DNA of 64,000 nt from DASSFZ01 sp035283185 (GTDB taxonomy: Bacteria; Chloroflexota; Anaerolineae; Fen-1058): positions 1 through 64,000 of the forward strand of contig DATEUJ010000119.1 of NCBI GenBank assembly GCA_035283185.1, read 5' to 3'. Both the position numbers and the translations under genes were made by a program. Positions 16,128 to 25,793 of this stretch are shown here, in pieces. A model generated the notes under the pieces. It was not told the origin of the DNA, did not search any database, and saw nothing but the letters and a program-made list of their open reading frames with translations. Every line of letters starts with the position of its first letter. The first letter of the stretch is position 1.

Positions 16128-16628
16128 ATGCGACATCGAGTAGCAGGCAAGAAACTGAATCGCTCATCGGATCAGCGCGCGGCGCTGCGGCGCGGCCTGA
16201 TCAGCGACCTGTTCCGCCACGAGGCGATCATCACGACTCAGGCGCGGGCGGCTGCGATTCGCGGGCAGGTCGAAAAGCTGATTACGCTGGCGCGCAACCG
16301 AGGCAATGCTGGCGATCTGGTCGAGCTGGCGAAGGGTGGCGATCGCGCGACGCTCGCGCGGCGCACGACGCCGACGCAGGCCGAGATGCTCCTGCGCGTC
16401 GCGCAGCAGAAACCGGACGAGCTGGACAAAGCGGCCGCCGGCATCGCCGCTAGCGCGCGGCGGCAAGCGGCCCGCGTGCTGTACGGCCCGGACGTGATCA
16501 AGCGATTGTTCGACGAGATCGCGCCGCGCTACAGCACGCGTAACGGCGGCTACACGCGCACGTTCAAGCTGGGCATGCGCAAAGGGGACGCCGCGCCGAT
16601 GGTGAAAATCGAGCTGGTGGGCGAGTAA
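16128..16628 (+). CDS. rplQ: 50S ribosomal protein L17, with internal insertion
   Basis: L17 core: MRHRVAGKKLNRSSDQRAAL, LFRHEAIITTQARA, EKLITLARN, then after a long insert VIKRLFDEIAPRYSTRNGGYTR and RKGDAAPMVKIELV. At 166 residues it is longer than the ~120 of many bacteria. The extra ~45 residues lie around residues 60-105 and are Ala/Arg/Asp rich; they do not resemble the repeat families. ATG 16128 is chosen over an upstream in-frame ATG at 16104. Confidence 0.94.
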   Translation: MRHRVAGKKLNRSSDQRAALRRGLISDLFRHEAIITTQARAAAIRGQVEKLITLARNRGNAGDLVELAKGGDRATLARRTTPTQAEMLLRVAQQKPDELDKAAAGIAASARRQAARVLYGPDVIKRLFDEIAPRYSTRNGGYTRTFKLGMRKGDAAPMVKIELVGE

Positions 16629-16639
16629 GGTGGTGTGGG

Positions 16640-17374
16640 GTGCGCATCCGCGCCACGATTGCGTACGACGGCACGGCGTATCACGGTTTTCAGCGGCAGT
16701 CGGCGGAGCGCGAGCCGACGATTCAGGGCGAGTTGGAGCGCGCGCTTTCCCGGATCGTAGCGCGCTCGACGACGGCGCTGGGAGCGGGACGCACCGACGC
16801 CGGCGTGCACGCGAGCGGGCAGGTTGTCGCTTTCGACGCCGAATGGCGGCATGCGCTGCCAGACCTGCAACGGGCACTCAACGCGGTGCTCCCCGACGAC
16901 GTCGTCGTGCTGGACATCGCGCAGGCTGCCGACGGATTCCATCCGCGCTATCAGGCGCGCAGCCGCGAATATCGTTACACGATCTACAACGCGGCATGGC
17001 GCGACCCGCTGTGCCGGCTGTACGCCTTGCACGTGGCCGAGCCGATCGATATTCCTGCAATGCGGGAAGCGGCGCGGCATTTGATCGGCGAGCATGACTT
17101 CGCCGCATTCGGACAGGCGACGTCGGGCGATTCGACCGTGCGCGTCATGCATCGAGTCGAGATCGGCGGCGACCGGCCGTGGATCACGACCGATCTGGAA
17201 GCGAACGGATTTCTGCACCGCATGGTGCGCAGCATCGTCGGCTCGTTGATCGAAGTCGGGCGCGGAAAGATCTCGGTCGACCGGTTCGTCGAGATTCTCC
17301 ACTCGCGAGAGCGGGGGCAAGCTGAAATGACTGCCCCGCCGCACGGTCTGTGCCTGACGCGGGTGAGCTACTGA
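16640..17374 (+). CDS. truA: tRNA pseudouridine(38-40) synthase TruA
   Basis: A 244-residue cytoplasmic RNA-modifying enzyme. RATIAYDGTAYHGFQRQ and the catalytic aspartate motif GAGRTDAGVHASGQV (Asp near residue 52) are present, with SREYRYTIYN, LIGEHDFAAF and FLHRMVRSIVGSLIEVGRGK further on. GTG start 11 nt after rplQ. The rplQ-truA-rplM-rpsI order is common. Confidence 0.95.
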   Translation: MRIRATIAYDGTAYHGFQRQSAEREPTIQGELERALSRIVARSTTALGAGRTDAGVHASGQVVAFDAEWRHALPDLQRALNAVLPDDVVVLDIAQAADGFHPRYQARSREYRYTIYNAAWRDPLCRLYALHVAEPIDIPAMREAARHLIGEHDFAAFGQATSGDSTVRVMHRVEIGGDRPWITTDLEANGFLHRMVRSIVGSLIEVGRGKISVDRFVEILHSRERGQAEMTAPPHGLCLTRVSY

Positions 17375-17388
17375 GGCCGGGGGGACAG

Positions 17389-17441
17389 ACCTGCCCTGCG
17401 AAGTCCCCGACCGAAGGGAGCGGGGAGCGAAGGCGAAGGGG
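17389..17441. repeat. GC-rich interspersed repeat between truA and rplM
   Basis: CCTGCCCTGCGAAGTCCCCG, then ACCGAAGGGAGCGGGGAGCG and AAGGCGAAGGG. A 15-bp direct duplication around CTGACACCTGAGCAC follows at about 17475-17505. Confidence 0.75.
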
Positions 17442-17523
17442 GCGCGGCCAGGCGCAGGATGCCTGCCCTGACCCTGACACCTGAGCACCTGACACCTGAG
17501 CACCGCATGGCAGAGGAGTCAAC

Positions 17524-17952
17524 GTGAAGACGTACAATGTGACGAAAGAGGAGATTCAAAGAGAGTGGGTCCTGGTCGATGCGGAGGGGCAGACGCTGGG
17601 CCGTCTCGCGTCGCGCATCGCGGCGATCCTGCGCGGCAAGCACAAGCCGACCTTCACGCCGTGGCTCGACTGCGGCGACTACGTCGTCGTCGTCAACGCC
17701 GGCAAGATCAAGGTGACCGGCAACCGTATGGACAGCAAGGTCTACTATCGCCACTCCGGCTACGTGGGCGGCCTGAAGTCGGTGACGCTGCGCCGCCAAC
17801 TGGAGAAGCACCCGGAGCGTGTGCTGGCGGCGGCGGTGAGGGGCATGCTGCCTAACAATCGCCTGGGGCGCAAGATGGTCAAGAAGCTCAAGCTGTACAC
17901 GGGCAGCGACCATCCGCACGCTGCGCAGCAACCTAAGAAGCTGGAACTGTAG
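17524..17952 (+). CDS. rplM: 50S ribosomal protein L13
   Basis: A 142-residue L13 with REWVLVDAEGQTLGRLASRIA, LRGKHKPTFTPWLDCGDYVVVVNA, KVYYRHSGYVGGLKS and RGMLPNNRLGRKM. GTG or TTG are not needed: an ATG-equivalent GTG at 17524 follows GAGGAGTCAAC. It forms a cotranscribed pair with rpsI, 10 nt apart. Confidence 0.96.
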   Translation: MKTYNVTKEEIQREWVLVDAEGQTLGRLASRIAAILRGKHKPTFTPWLDCGDYVVVVNAGKIKVTGNRMDSKVYYRHSGYVGGLKSVTLRRQLEKHPERVLAAAVRGMLPNNRLGRKMVKKLKLYTGSDHPHAAQQPKKLEL

Positions 17953-17962
17953 GGAGAGGATT

Positions 17963-18355
17963 ATGGCAGGCGAATATTACGAGGGTGTGGGTCGGCGCAA
18001 GGCGGCGGTAGCACGCGTGCGCCTGACGCCGGGCGGCAGCGGCATCGTCGTCAACGATAAGCCGGCCGAAGATTATTTCGGGCGCGAGGTCGATCGCCAC
18101 ACGATCAGCAGCCCCCTGATCGCCACCGGCACGCAGGGCGCCTACGGCATCAGCGTGAAGGTCGCCGGCGGCGGCATCACCGGACAGGCGGCCGCCGTGC
18201 GGATGGGGGTCGCGCGTGCGCTGCTGGCCGTCGATCCTAATTTTCGGCCTCTGCTGCGCCAGAACGGGTTCCTCACCCGCGACGCGCGCGCTAAAGAGCG
18301 CAAGAAGCCGGGCCTCAAACGCGCCCGCAAAGCGCCTCAGTACACGAAGCGCTGA
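17963..18355 (+). CDS. rpsI: 30S ribosomal protein S9
   Basis: A 130-residue S9. EGVGRRKAAVARVRLTPG, the VKVAGGGITGQAAAVRMGVARALL core and the DARAKERKKPGLKRARKAPQ to YTKR tail reaching the P-site tRNA anticodon are diagnostic. GGGAGAGGA is upstream. Confidence 0.97.
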   Translation: MAGEYYEGVGRRKAAVARVRLTPGGSGIVVNDKPAEDYFGREVDRHTISSPLIATGTQGAYGISVKVAGGGITGQAAAVRMGVARALLAVDPNFRPLLRQNGFLTRDARAKERKKPGLKRARKAPQYTKR

Positions 18356-18525
18356 GTCGTGCTGCCAGGCGCTCCGCGCGCCGGGAGGGCGACCGCACAC
18401 ACCGCTCCGCTGCGCTTCGGGCGCGCTGCGCGGAGTCGCCCCTACGGAAATCTGAATTGCGCACGGTATAAGACAACTGACGTGGGGCAGGCAGGGCGCT
18501 TGCCCCATCCCGTGACTCGAAGCTC

Positions 18526-20058
18526 ATGGCATTGATTACTCTCGTCGGCCTCGGTCCCGGCGATCTCCGCCTGCTCACCCGCGAAGCGTGGGATGTGCTA
18601 ACCGGCGCAGATGAGGTATACTTGCGTACCGCTCGCCACCCGGCGGTCTCGGGCCTGCCGGCGTCGCTGCGCATTCATTCGTTCGACGCGATTTACGAGC
18701 AGAAGGACGACTTCGCTCAAGTCTACGAGACTATCGCAGCGCAGGTGGTGGCGCTGGGCCGAAGGCCGGAGGGCGTCATTTACGCCATGCCGGGACATCC
18801 CCGAGTCGGCGAGGCGACCGTCAGCCGGATTCTGGAACTGGCTGAGGCCGAAGGGCTTCAGGTTCGGTCGGTCGCCGGGCTTTCCTTCGTCGAGCCGGCT
18901 TTAGACGCCCTGGGCATCGACGCCCTGGATGGGCTGCAGGTGGCCGACGCGATCGATGTCGCGGCGCGGCATCATCCGCCGCTCGACCCGGATCGAGCGG
19001 TCCTGCTCGCCCAACTGTACTCGCGCGCGGTGGCGTCGGACGTGAAGCTCACGCTGATGAACCAGTATCCCCCAGAGCACACGGTGAAGCTGGTTCATGC
19101 TGCCGGTACGGCCGATGCGCGTGTCGTCACGCTGTCACTGGCCGAGATGGATCGGCGCGACGACCCTTCGGCTTCGCTCAGGGCAGGCTTCGCCCATCTG
19201 ACGGCGCTGTACGTTCCGCCTCTGCCGCGCACAGGCGGGTTCAGCAGCTTTCAGGATACGATCGCTCACCTGCGCGCGCCGGACGGCTGCCCGTGGGATC
19301 GCGAGCAGACGCACCAGTCGCTCCGACCGTACTTGTTAGAGGAGGCGCACGAGGTGCTGGAGGCGATCGACGCCGACGACATGGAGGCGCTGCGCGAGGA
19401 GTTGGGCGATCTCCTGCTGCAGGTCGTGCTTCAGACCCAAATCGCAACGGACGCCGAAGCGTTCCGCATGGCGGACGTCATCGCGGGCATCAACGAGAAG
19501 ATCATCCGCCGGCACCCGCACGTCTTCGGCGACGTCGACGTGGCGGGCGTGGACGACGTGAAGCGCAACTGGGAAGCGATCAAAGTTGCGGAGCGCGAGG
19601 AATCGGACAAACCTTCCCGCGAATCGATTCTGGATGGCATCGCCAAAGGGCTGCCAGCGCTGGCGCAGGCGGAGATGTACGGCGCGCGCGCGGCGCGTGT
19701 TGGATTTGACTGGCCGGACGTTTCGGGTGTGCTGGACAAGGTGGCCGAGGAGCTGCGTGAAATCGCAGATGCTCGCGATCTGGAGACGCGCGAGGCCGAA
19801 TTCGGCGACCTGTTGTTTTCGCTGGTGAACGCGGCGCGCTGGCTGGAGATCGATCCGGAATCGGCGCTGCGCGCAGCGAATGCGCGCTGGTCGGCGCGGT
19901 TTCGCGAAGTCGAGCGCGCGGCGCGAGCGCAGGGCAGGGCGGTCAGCGAGCTCTCGCTCGACGAGATGGAGCGTTTGTGGCAGGCGGCGAAGCTTGCCCT
20001 GCGAAGTCCCCGACCGAACCCCCGTAGGGGGCAGGTGGAGCGGGGAGCCTCGCCCTGA
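18526..20058 (+). CDS. Tetrapyrrole methylase-MazG fusion (YabN-type) nucleotide pyrophosphatase
   Basis: A 510-residue two-domain protein. Residues ~1-225 resemble the SAM-dependent tetrapyrrole methylase fold (ITLVGLGPGDLRLLTREAW, GVIYAMPGHPRVGEATV). Residues ~240-500 are MazG: FQDTIAHLRAPDGCPWDREQ, then the EEAHEVLEAI and EELGDLLLQVV metal-binding acidic helices and a second EFGDLLFSLVNAARW. MazG hydrolyses non-canonical NTPs. The role of the methylase domain in this fusion family is not established. The repeat-encoded peptide DPSASLRAGF interrupts the linker between the domains, and the C-terminus (SPRPNPRRGQVERGASP) is repeat sequence. Confidence 0.9.
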   Translation: MALITLVGLGPGDLRLLTREAWDVLTGADEVYLRTARHPAVSGLPASLRIHSFDAIYEQKDDFAQVYETIAAQVVALGRRPEGVIYAMPGHPRVGEATVSRILELAEAEGLQVRSVAGLSFVEPALDALGIDALDGLQVADAIDVAARHHPPLDPDRAVLLAQLYSRAVASDVKLTLMNQYPPEHTVKLVHAAGTADARVVTLSLAEMDRRDDPSASLRAGFAHLTALYVPPLPRTGGFSSFQDTIAHLRAPDGCPWDREQTHQSLRPYLLEEAHEVLEAIDADDMEALREELGDLLLQVVLQTQIATDAEAFRMADVIAGINEKIIRRHPHVFGDVDVAGVDDVKRNWEAIKVAEREESDKPSRESILDGIAKGLPALAQAEMYGARAARVGFDWPDVSGVLDKVAEELREIADARDLETREAEFGDLLFSLVNAARWLEIDPESALRAANARWSARFREVERAARAQGRAVSELSLDEMERLWQAAKLALRSPRPNPRRGQVERGASP

Positions 20059-20090
20059 GCACAGTCGAAGGGGCAGCCGAAGGGGCTAAG
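19992..20090. repeat. GC-rich interspersed repeats at the 3' end of the mazG fusion
   Basis: CTTGCCCTGCGAAGTCCCCG, then an AACCCCCGTAGGGGGCAGG palindrome, then CCCTGAGCACAGTCGAAGGG. The copies run from inside the last 20 codons into the spacer. Confidence 0.75.
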
Positions 20091-20105
20091 GAGCGCGAGG
20101 CTTGA

Positions 20106-20127
20106 TGGGCAACCGCAAGGGTTGCCC
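20106..20127. repeat. Small hairpin upstream of the SH3-like gene
   Basis: GGGCAACC and GGTTGCCC pair around CGCAAG. It is followed by the GGAAGG ribosome-binding site at 20137-20142. Confidence 0.5.
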
Positions 20128-20151
20128 GTACATTATGGAAGGGCGAATCCC

Positions 20152-20736
20152 GTGGAAGTGATCGCAGGTGTGGCCGCCATAGGCGCCGTGATCGCCTTGG
20201 TCGGCGCGGCCATCTTCTTTTATCAGACTCGCGAAGCCGTGCGCGCCTCACGGCGGGCGCTGTTTGACACCGAGCGCCAGGTTTACCTGGATCGCGCCCG
20301 GCGCGGGCGATTGCTCGCGATCGGCTTTTTGGGTCTAGCCTCAGTTCTGTTCGTCGTCAACCTGGGCGGCAGCGCCGTCGCCAATCCGCCGCCCACGCCT
20401 ACGCCGACGTTGACGCCTACGCCGACGCGGCCGCCTCCGACGCCAGGCCCCTCTCCAACGCCGACATCCCCCCCGACGGCCACGCCGACCGAAGCGCCGC
20501 CGACGCCGACCCCGCCGCCGCGCACGGCGACGGTGACCGGCGCAGGCTCTCTCGGACTCCGCCTGCGCGATGCACCCAACGGCAACCTGATCGACTATTT
20601 GCCGGATGGCACCGTCGTGGTGTTGTTACCGGTAGAGTCTGTTCGAACCGACGACGGCATCGAGTGGGTGAACGTCGTCGATCCGCAGGGCCGGGAAGGC
20701 TGGATGGCGCTCCAGTACCTGGCGATCAATCCATAG
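20152..20736 (+). CDS. Membrane-anchored SH3-like domain protein with Pro/Thr linker
   Basis: A 194-residue protein. An N-terminal hydrophobic segment (VIAGVAAIGAVIALVGAAIFF) and a second one (LLAIGFLGLASVLFVVNLGG, residues ~57-76) suggest two membrane spans. A long PTPTPT/PPPTP low-complexity linker follows at residues ~80-130. The C-terminal ~60 residues (LGLRLRDAPNGNLIDYLPDG ... VNVVDPQGREGWMALQYL) match bacterial SH3 domains that bind cell-wall peptides. GTG 20152 has GGAAGG about 9 nt upstream. The gene converges on, and overlaps by 11 bp, the end of aceA. Function unknown. Confidence 0.8.
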   Translation: MEVIAGVAAIGAVIALVGAAIFFYQTREAVRASRRALFDTERQVYLDRARRGRLLAIGFLGLASVLFVVNLGGSAVANPPPTPTPTLTPTPTRPPPTPGPSPTPTSPPTATPTEAPPTPTPPPRTATVTGAGSLGLRLRDAPNGNLIDYLPDGTVVVLLPVESVRTDDGIEWVNVVDPQGREGWMALQYLAINP

Positions 20737-22018
20737 CGATTGCGAACTGCTCTTCCTCGGTCGAGCCTGTCATCGCCCTCGTCGACACGCCCTCGCCGGT
20801 GACGGCGATCTGGATCTCGTCGAAGTAGCCCGCGCCGACGAAGCTCTGGTGCTTGATCGCGCGGTAGCCATGTGCGCGCTCCATCTCGAACTCGCGTTCT
20901 TGCAGGCGCGAGTACGCGAGCATGCCCTCGGTCTTGTATGCGTGCGCCAGCTCGAACATACTGGCGTTCAAGGTGTGGAAGCCGGCGAGCGTGACGAACT
21001 GGAACTTGTAGCCCATCTCGCCGAGTTGCTCTTGGAACGTCGCCATCGACTTCTGGTCGAGGTTGCGCTTCCAGTTGAACGACGGGGAGCAGTTGTAGGC
21101 CAGCCTCTTGCCCGGAAACTTTTCGTGAATGGCCTGGGCGAACTCGCGCGCCTCTCCGATGTCTGGCTTTGACGTCTCGCACCAAATCACGTCGACATGC
21201 GGCGCGTAGGCCAGGCCCTTCGCGATGGCGTACTCCAGGCCGCCGTTCACCACCCAGTATCCCTCCACCGTCGTCTCGCCGGTCGCGAATTTCTCGTCGA
21301 CCGGATCGTTAATGCTGCGGATGAGGTGTGCGCCGTTGGCGTCCGTGCGGGCGATGATGATCGCCGGCACGCCCAGCACGTCGGACGCGAGCCGCGCCGC
21401 GATGAGCTTAGGGACGAACTCGTGGACGGCGACGAGCACCTTGCCGCCCATGTGCCCGCACTTTTTGAGCGACGACAACTGATCTTCCAGGTGCACAGCC
21501 GCGGCGCCGGCTTCGATCATGGCCTTGATTAGCTCGAAGGTGTTGAGCGGGCCGCCGAAGCCGGCCTCGGCGTCCGCGACAACCGGCGCGAACCAGTGCA
21601 CGTCGTTCTTGCCCTGCATGTGCTGAATCTGATCGGCCCGGATCAGGGCGTTGTTGATGCGCTTGATGAGGTTCGGCACGCTGCTCACCGGGTACAGGCT
21701 TTGGTCGGGATACATGTGCAGCGCATCGTTGGCGTCGCCGGCGACTTGCCAGCCGCTGACGTAGATCGCTTTCAGCCCGGCCGCTACCTGCTGCACGGCC
21801 TGGTTGCCGGTCAGCGCGCCGAGCGCGCGGATGAACGGCTCGGTGTGCATCAGGTGCCACAGGCGCGTCGCGCCCATCGTGGCGAGCGTGTAGTGCAACT
21901 GGATCGACCCGCGCAGGCGCACCACTTCCGAGGCCGGATAGGCTCGGATGATGCCCTCCCAACGCGGATTCGTCGCCCAGTCGTTGGCGAGCTCGATGGC
22001 TTGTTCCTGGTCGTGCAT
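20726..22018 (-). CDS. aceA: Isocitrate lyase
   Basis: A 430-residue enzyme that cleaves isocitrate to succinate and glyoxylate. The catalytic KKCGH motif is present in SSLKKCGHMGGKV. Substrate-binding elements include YVSGWQVAGDAN, DAEAGFGGPLNTFELIKAMI, WCETSKPD and NCSPSFNWKRNL. It lies 64 nt downstream of aceB on the same strand, separated by a palindrome, so the two probably form one glyoxylate-shunt operon. This lets the cell grow on acetyl-CoA released by aromatic degradation. Confidence 0.96.
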   Translation of the reverse strand: MHDQEQAIELANDWATNPRWEGIIRAYPASEVVRLRGSIQLHYTLATMGATRLWHLMHTEPFIRALGALTGNQAVQQVAAGLKAIYVSGWQVAGDANDALHMYPDQSLYPVSSVPNLIKRINNALIRADQIQHMQGKNDVHWFAPVVADAEAGFGGPLNTFELIKAMIEAGAAAVHLEDQLSSLKKCGHMGGKVLVAVHEFVPKLIAARLASDVLGVPAIIIARTDANGAHLIRSINDPVDEKFATGETTVEGYWVVNGGLEYAIAKGLAYAPHVDVIWCETSKPDIGEAREFAQAIHEKFPGKRLAYNCSPSFNWKRNLDQKSMATFQEQLGEMGYKFQFVTLAGFHTLNASMFELAHAYKTEGMLAYSRLQEREFEMERAHGYRAIKHQSFVGAGYFDEIQIAVTGEGVSTRAMTGSTEEEQFAIAMD

Positions 22019-22044
22019 GGGAAGTCTCCTTGAGTATGATTCGC

Positions 22045-22077
22045 AGACCTGCCAGGTTTCGCAAACCTGGCAGGTCT
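22045..22077. repeat. 15-bp perfect palindrome between aceB and aceA
   Basis: AGACCTGCCAGGTTT and AAACCTGGCAGGTCT are perfect reverse complements around CGC. It is related in its CCAGGTTT core to the palindrome at 256-288. It may attenuate aceA relative to aceB or protect the aceB mRNA end. Confidence 0.75.
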
Positions 22078-22082
22078 TATGG

Positions 22083-23690
<1,608 letters not shown>

Positions 23691-23759
23691 GCGGCAGACA
23701 CCTCCAAAGAAAAGTCGCGCTGGCGGACTGCGCTCCACCGCGCTTGTGTCTATGCTGCA

Positions 23760-23788
23760 AGTGTAGATGTGGTCGCAGAATAATGCAA
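23760..23788 (-). promoter_or_regulatory. Putative sigma70-type promoter of aceBA
   Basis: On the minus strand TTGCAT (23788-23783) and TACACT (23765-23760) are spaced by 17 bp. The predicted start point is about 60 nt upstream of the aceB start codon. This is sequence-only inference. Confidence 0.4.
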
Positions 23789-23834
23789 GTGTGGGTTGCC
23801 GCGTCTCGCTCATTGAAGTAGAATACATAGTGCG

Positions 23835-23890
23835 AACCACGGATGACACAGATTACACGGATGTTGCGAGTGCGCCATCCGTGGTGAAAA
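23835..23890. repeat. ACCACGGATGACACAGATTA-type interspersed repeat
   Basis: ACCACGGATGACACAG and ATTACACGGATG, followed after a short gap by CATCCGTGGTGAAAA, give an imperfect palindrome. Related copies are at 59190-59227 and 59970-60106. Confidence 0.6.
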
Positions 23891-23978
23891 GTCTTCGCCG
23901 CTGGCGCAGTTGTTGGAAGGCCAATACTATAGGGCAGCATTCCAGGGGTAGTATCCCGCCGGGTAGGAACTGGACATC

Positions 23979-24866
23979 GTGAAAATCATCAAAGGTTCGA
24001 TCGTCCCCGTCGTTACTCCTTTCAAGAATGGCGCACTCGACTTAGATGGACTGGCACGACTGATCGAATGGCAGATCGCCAGTGGCTCGCACGGCGTATC
24101 CGTCACTGGCACAACCGGCGAGCCGACCTCGCTATCGATCGAAGAGCGCAAGCGGGTCATCCGCACGGCAGCAGAGGTCGTCGCCAAGCGCGTTCCGTTT
24201 GTGCCCGGTACCGGTTCGACGAACCACGCCGAAACGCTGGAGCTTTCACGGTACGCTCAAGGGATCGGCGCCGACGCCATTCTGGTCATCACGCCCTACT
24301 ATAACCGCCCCAGCCAGCAGGGGCTGTTTATGCACTTCGACGCCGTCGCGAAAAGCGTCGACCTGCCGGTCATCCTTTACAACATCCCCGGCCGCACGGC
24401 GGTGAACCTCGAAATCGACACCGTGGCGCGGCTCAAAGACGCCAATCCCAACATTATCGGCGTCAAAGAGTCCAACAAAGACTTCGAGCATATCAACCGC
24501 CTGCTGCACAGAATGGGGCGCGATTTCCTGGTGTACTCCGGTATCGAGCTGCTATGCTTCCCGATTCTGGCCATCGGCGGCGCGGGATACGTCAGCGCGA
24601 CGGGCAATCTGATGCCGAAGGAAGTCGCCGGCCTGTACGATCTCGTCGCCGCCGGGAGATGGCGAGAGGCGCAGGATCTGCACTACACCTTGATGACGCT
24701 CAACGACGCCGTCTTTATAGAGATCAATCCGGTGCCCGTCAAGACGGCGCTGGGCATGATGGGCAGGATCAGCCCGGAGGTGCGGTTGCCGCTTGCTCCA
24801 TTATCCGAGGCAAATCGTGCCAAATTGCGAGAGATTCTTATCGATTACAAATTGATTCCTGGATGA
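23979..24866 (+). CDS. DapA-family aldolase, probable HpaI-type 2,4-dihydroxyhept-2-enedioate aldolase
   Basis: A 295-residue class I (Schiff-base) aldolase of the dihydrodipicolinate synthase family. Visible active-site elements are GTTGEPTSL, the tyrosine in TPYYNRPSQQG, the arginine in YNIPGRTAVN and the Schiff-base lysine in GVKESNKD. DapA makes the lysine precursor, but the gene heads a 4-hydroxyphenylacetate cluster. A DapA subfamily is known to replace HpaI in such clusters, and the two substrates differ mainly by an amino group. I therefore favour the catabolic role (release of pyruvate and succinic semialdehyde). It could still be an ordinary dapA. It starts at GTG 23979. Confidence 0.8.
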   Translation: MKIIKGSIVPVVTPFKNGALDLDGLARLIEWQIASGSHGVSVTGTTGEPTSLSIEERKRVIRTAAEVVAKRVPFVPGTGSTNHAETLELSRYAQGIGADAILVITPYYNRPSQQGLFMHFDAVAKSVDLPVILYNIPGRTAVNLEIDTVARLKDANPNIIGVKESNKDFEHINRLLHRMGRDFLVYSGIELLCFPILAIGGAGYVSATGNLMPKEVAGLYDLVAAGRWREAQDLHYTLMTLNDAVFIEINPVPVKTALGMMGRISPEVRLPLAPLSEANRAKLREILIDYKLIPG

Positions 24867-24869
24867 AGA

Positions 24870-24930
24870 GAGATTGGTAATTGGTAATTGGGCCAATTAC
24901 CAATTACCAATTACCAATCTCCAATCTCTT
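24870..24930. repeat. Inverted pair of period-7 arrays (ATTGGTA / CAATTAC)
   Basis: Three ATTGGTA-type heptamers are followed directly by about five CAATTAC/CAATCTC heptamers, the reverse-complement form, with the dyad at ATTGGGCCAAT. Confidence 0.8.
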
Positions 24931-24948
24931 GGTGCCATGTGGATTGCT

Positions 24949-25725
24949 ATGAAAATCGCTCGTTTTGCCGTCAACGGCCAAGTGCTGCAGGGGACATTCG
25001 AGAACGGTCGGCTGGTCGCTTTACGTGGGGATGCTTACGATCCCGGCGACGTGGTGTGGCTGCCGCCGGTGGCGAGCTTCAGCAAGATGATCGGTCTGGC
25101 GCTGAATTACTCCGATCACGCCGCCGAGCTGAACCTGCAGCTTCCCCCGAATCCGATCCTGTTCAACAAGAATCCGAATACGCTCATCGGCCACAGGGGG
25201 AAGGTCGTCGCGCCGAAGAATGTCGAGTACATGCACTACGAGAACGAGCTGGTCGTCGTCATCGGCCAGCGCTGCCGCAGGGTGAAGGCCGAGCACGCCA
25301 GGCGCGTGATTCTCGGCTACACCATCGGCAACGACGTGACGGTGCGCGATTTCGTGCAGAACTTCTATCGCCCCCCGGTGAAGGCCAAGGGCTTCGACAC
25401 CTTCGGCCCGCTCGGCCCGTGGCTGGTGACGGCCGACGAGATTCCCGACGACGGCAACCTGGACGTGCGCACTTACGTGAATCCCGCTGGGCGGGACGCA
25501 AGCAGCGGCGAGCTGCGACAACAAGGCAACACGCGCGACTTCATCTACAGTGTTCCGGAGCTGATCGAATACATCACCGAGTTCATGACGCTCGAACCCG
25601 GCGATATGATCTGGACGGGCACCCCGAAAGGCATTTCGCATGTGCATCCGGGGGATGTGATGCGGTTGGAGATTGAAGGCATTGGTGTACTAGAGAATGA
25701 GGTGGTGGAAAGCGGGGAGTGGTAA
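24949..25725 (+). CDS. hpaG: Fumarylacetoacetate hydrolase-family isomerase/decarboxylase (HpaG-like)
   Basis: A 258-residue FAH-fold protein. It has LALNYSDHAAEL, FNKNPNTLIGH, the metal-binding acidic residues in YENELVVVIG, GYTIGNDVTVRDF and the WTGTPKGISHVHPGD end. In the homoprotocatechuate pathway the FAH protein decarboxylates 5-oxopent-3-ene-1,2,5-tricarboxylate and isomerises the product. E. coli HpaG has two FAH repeats; only one is present here. ATG 24949 starts MKIARF; an ATG at 24937 is an alternative. Period-7 arrays flank the gene on both sides. Confidence 0.85.
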   Translation: MKIARFAVNGQVLQGTFENGRLVALRGDAYDPGDVVWLPPVASFSKMIGLALNYSDHAAELNLQLPPNPILFNKNPNTLIGHRGKVVAPKNVEYMHYENELVVVIGQRCRRVKAEHARRVILGYTIGNDVTVRDFVQNFYRPPVKAKGFDTFGPLGPWLVTADEIPDDGNLDVRTYVNPAGRDASSGELRQQGNTRDFIYSVPELIEYITEFMTLEPGDMIWTGTPKGISHVHPGDVMRLEIEGIGVLENEVVESGEW

Positions 25726-25788
25726 TTGGATATTGGTAATTGGTGAGCGGAAACTCTAATCTCCAATTACCAATTACCAATCTTGGGA
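25722..25788. repeat. Inverted pair of period-7 arrays (TAATTGG / AATTACC)
   Basis: Heptamers TAATTGG, ATATTGG, TAATTGG and TGAGCGG are followed by AATCTCC and AATTACC units, the reverse-complement form. It starts at the hpaG stop and runs to the hpaE ribosome-binding site. Confidence 0.75.
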
Positions 25789-25793
25789 GCAAC

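Noticed and set aside
23691..23849. 53-codon N-terminal extension of malate synthase
   Set aside because: It covers the probable promoter; ATG 23690 has a strong Shine-Dalgarno and gives the usual length.
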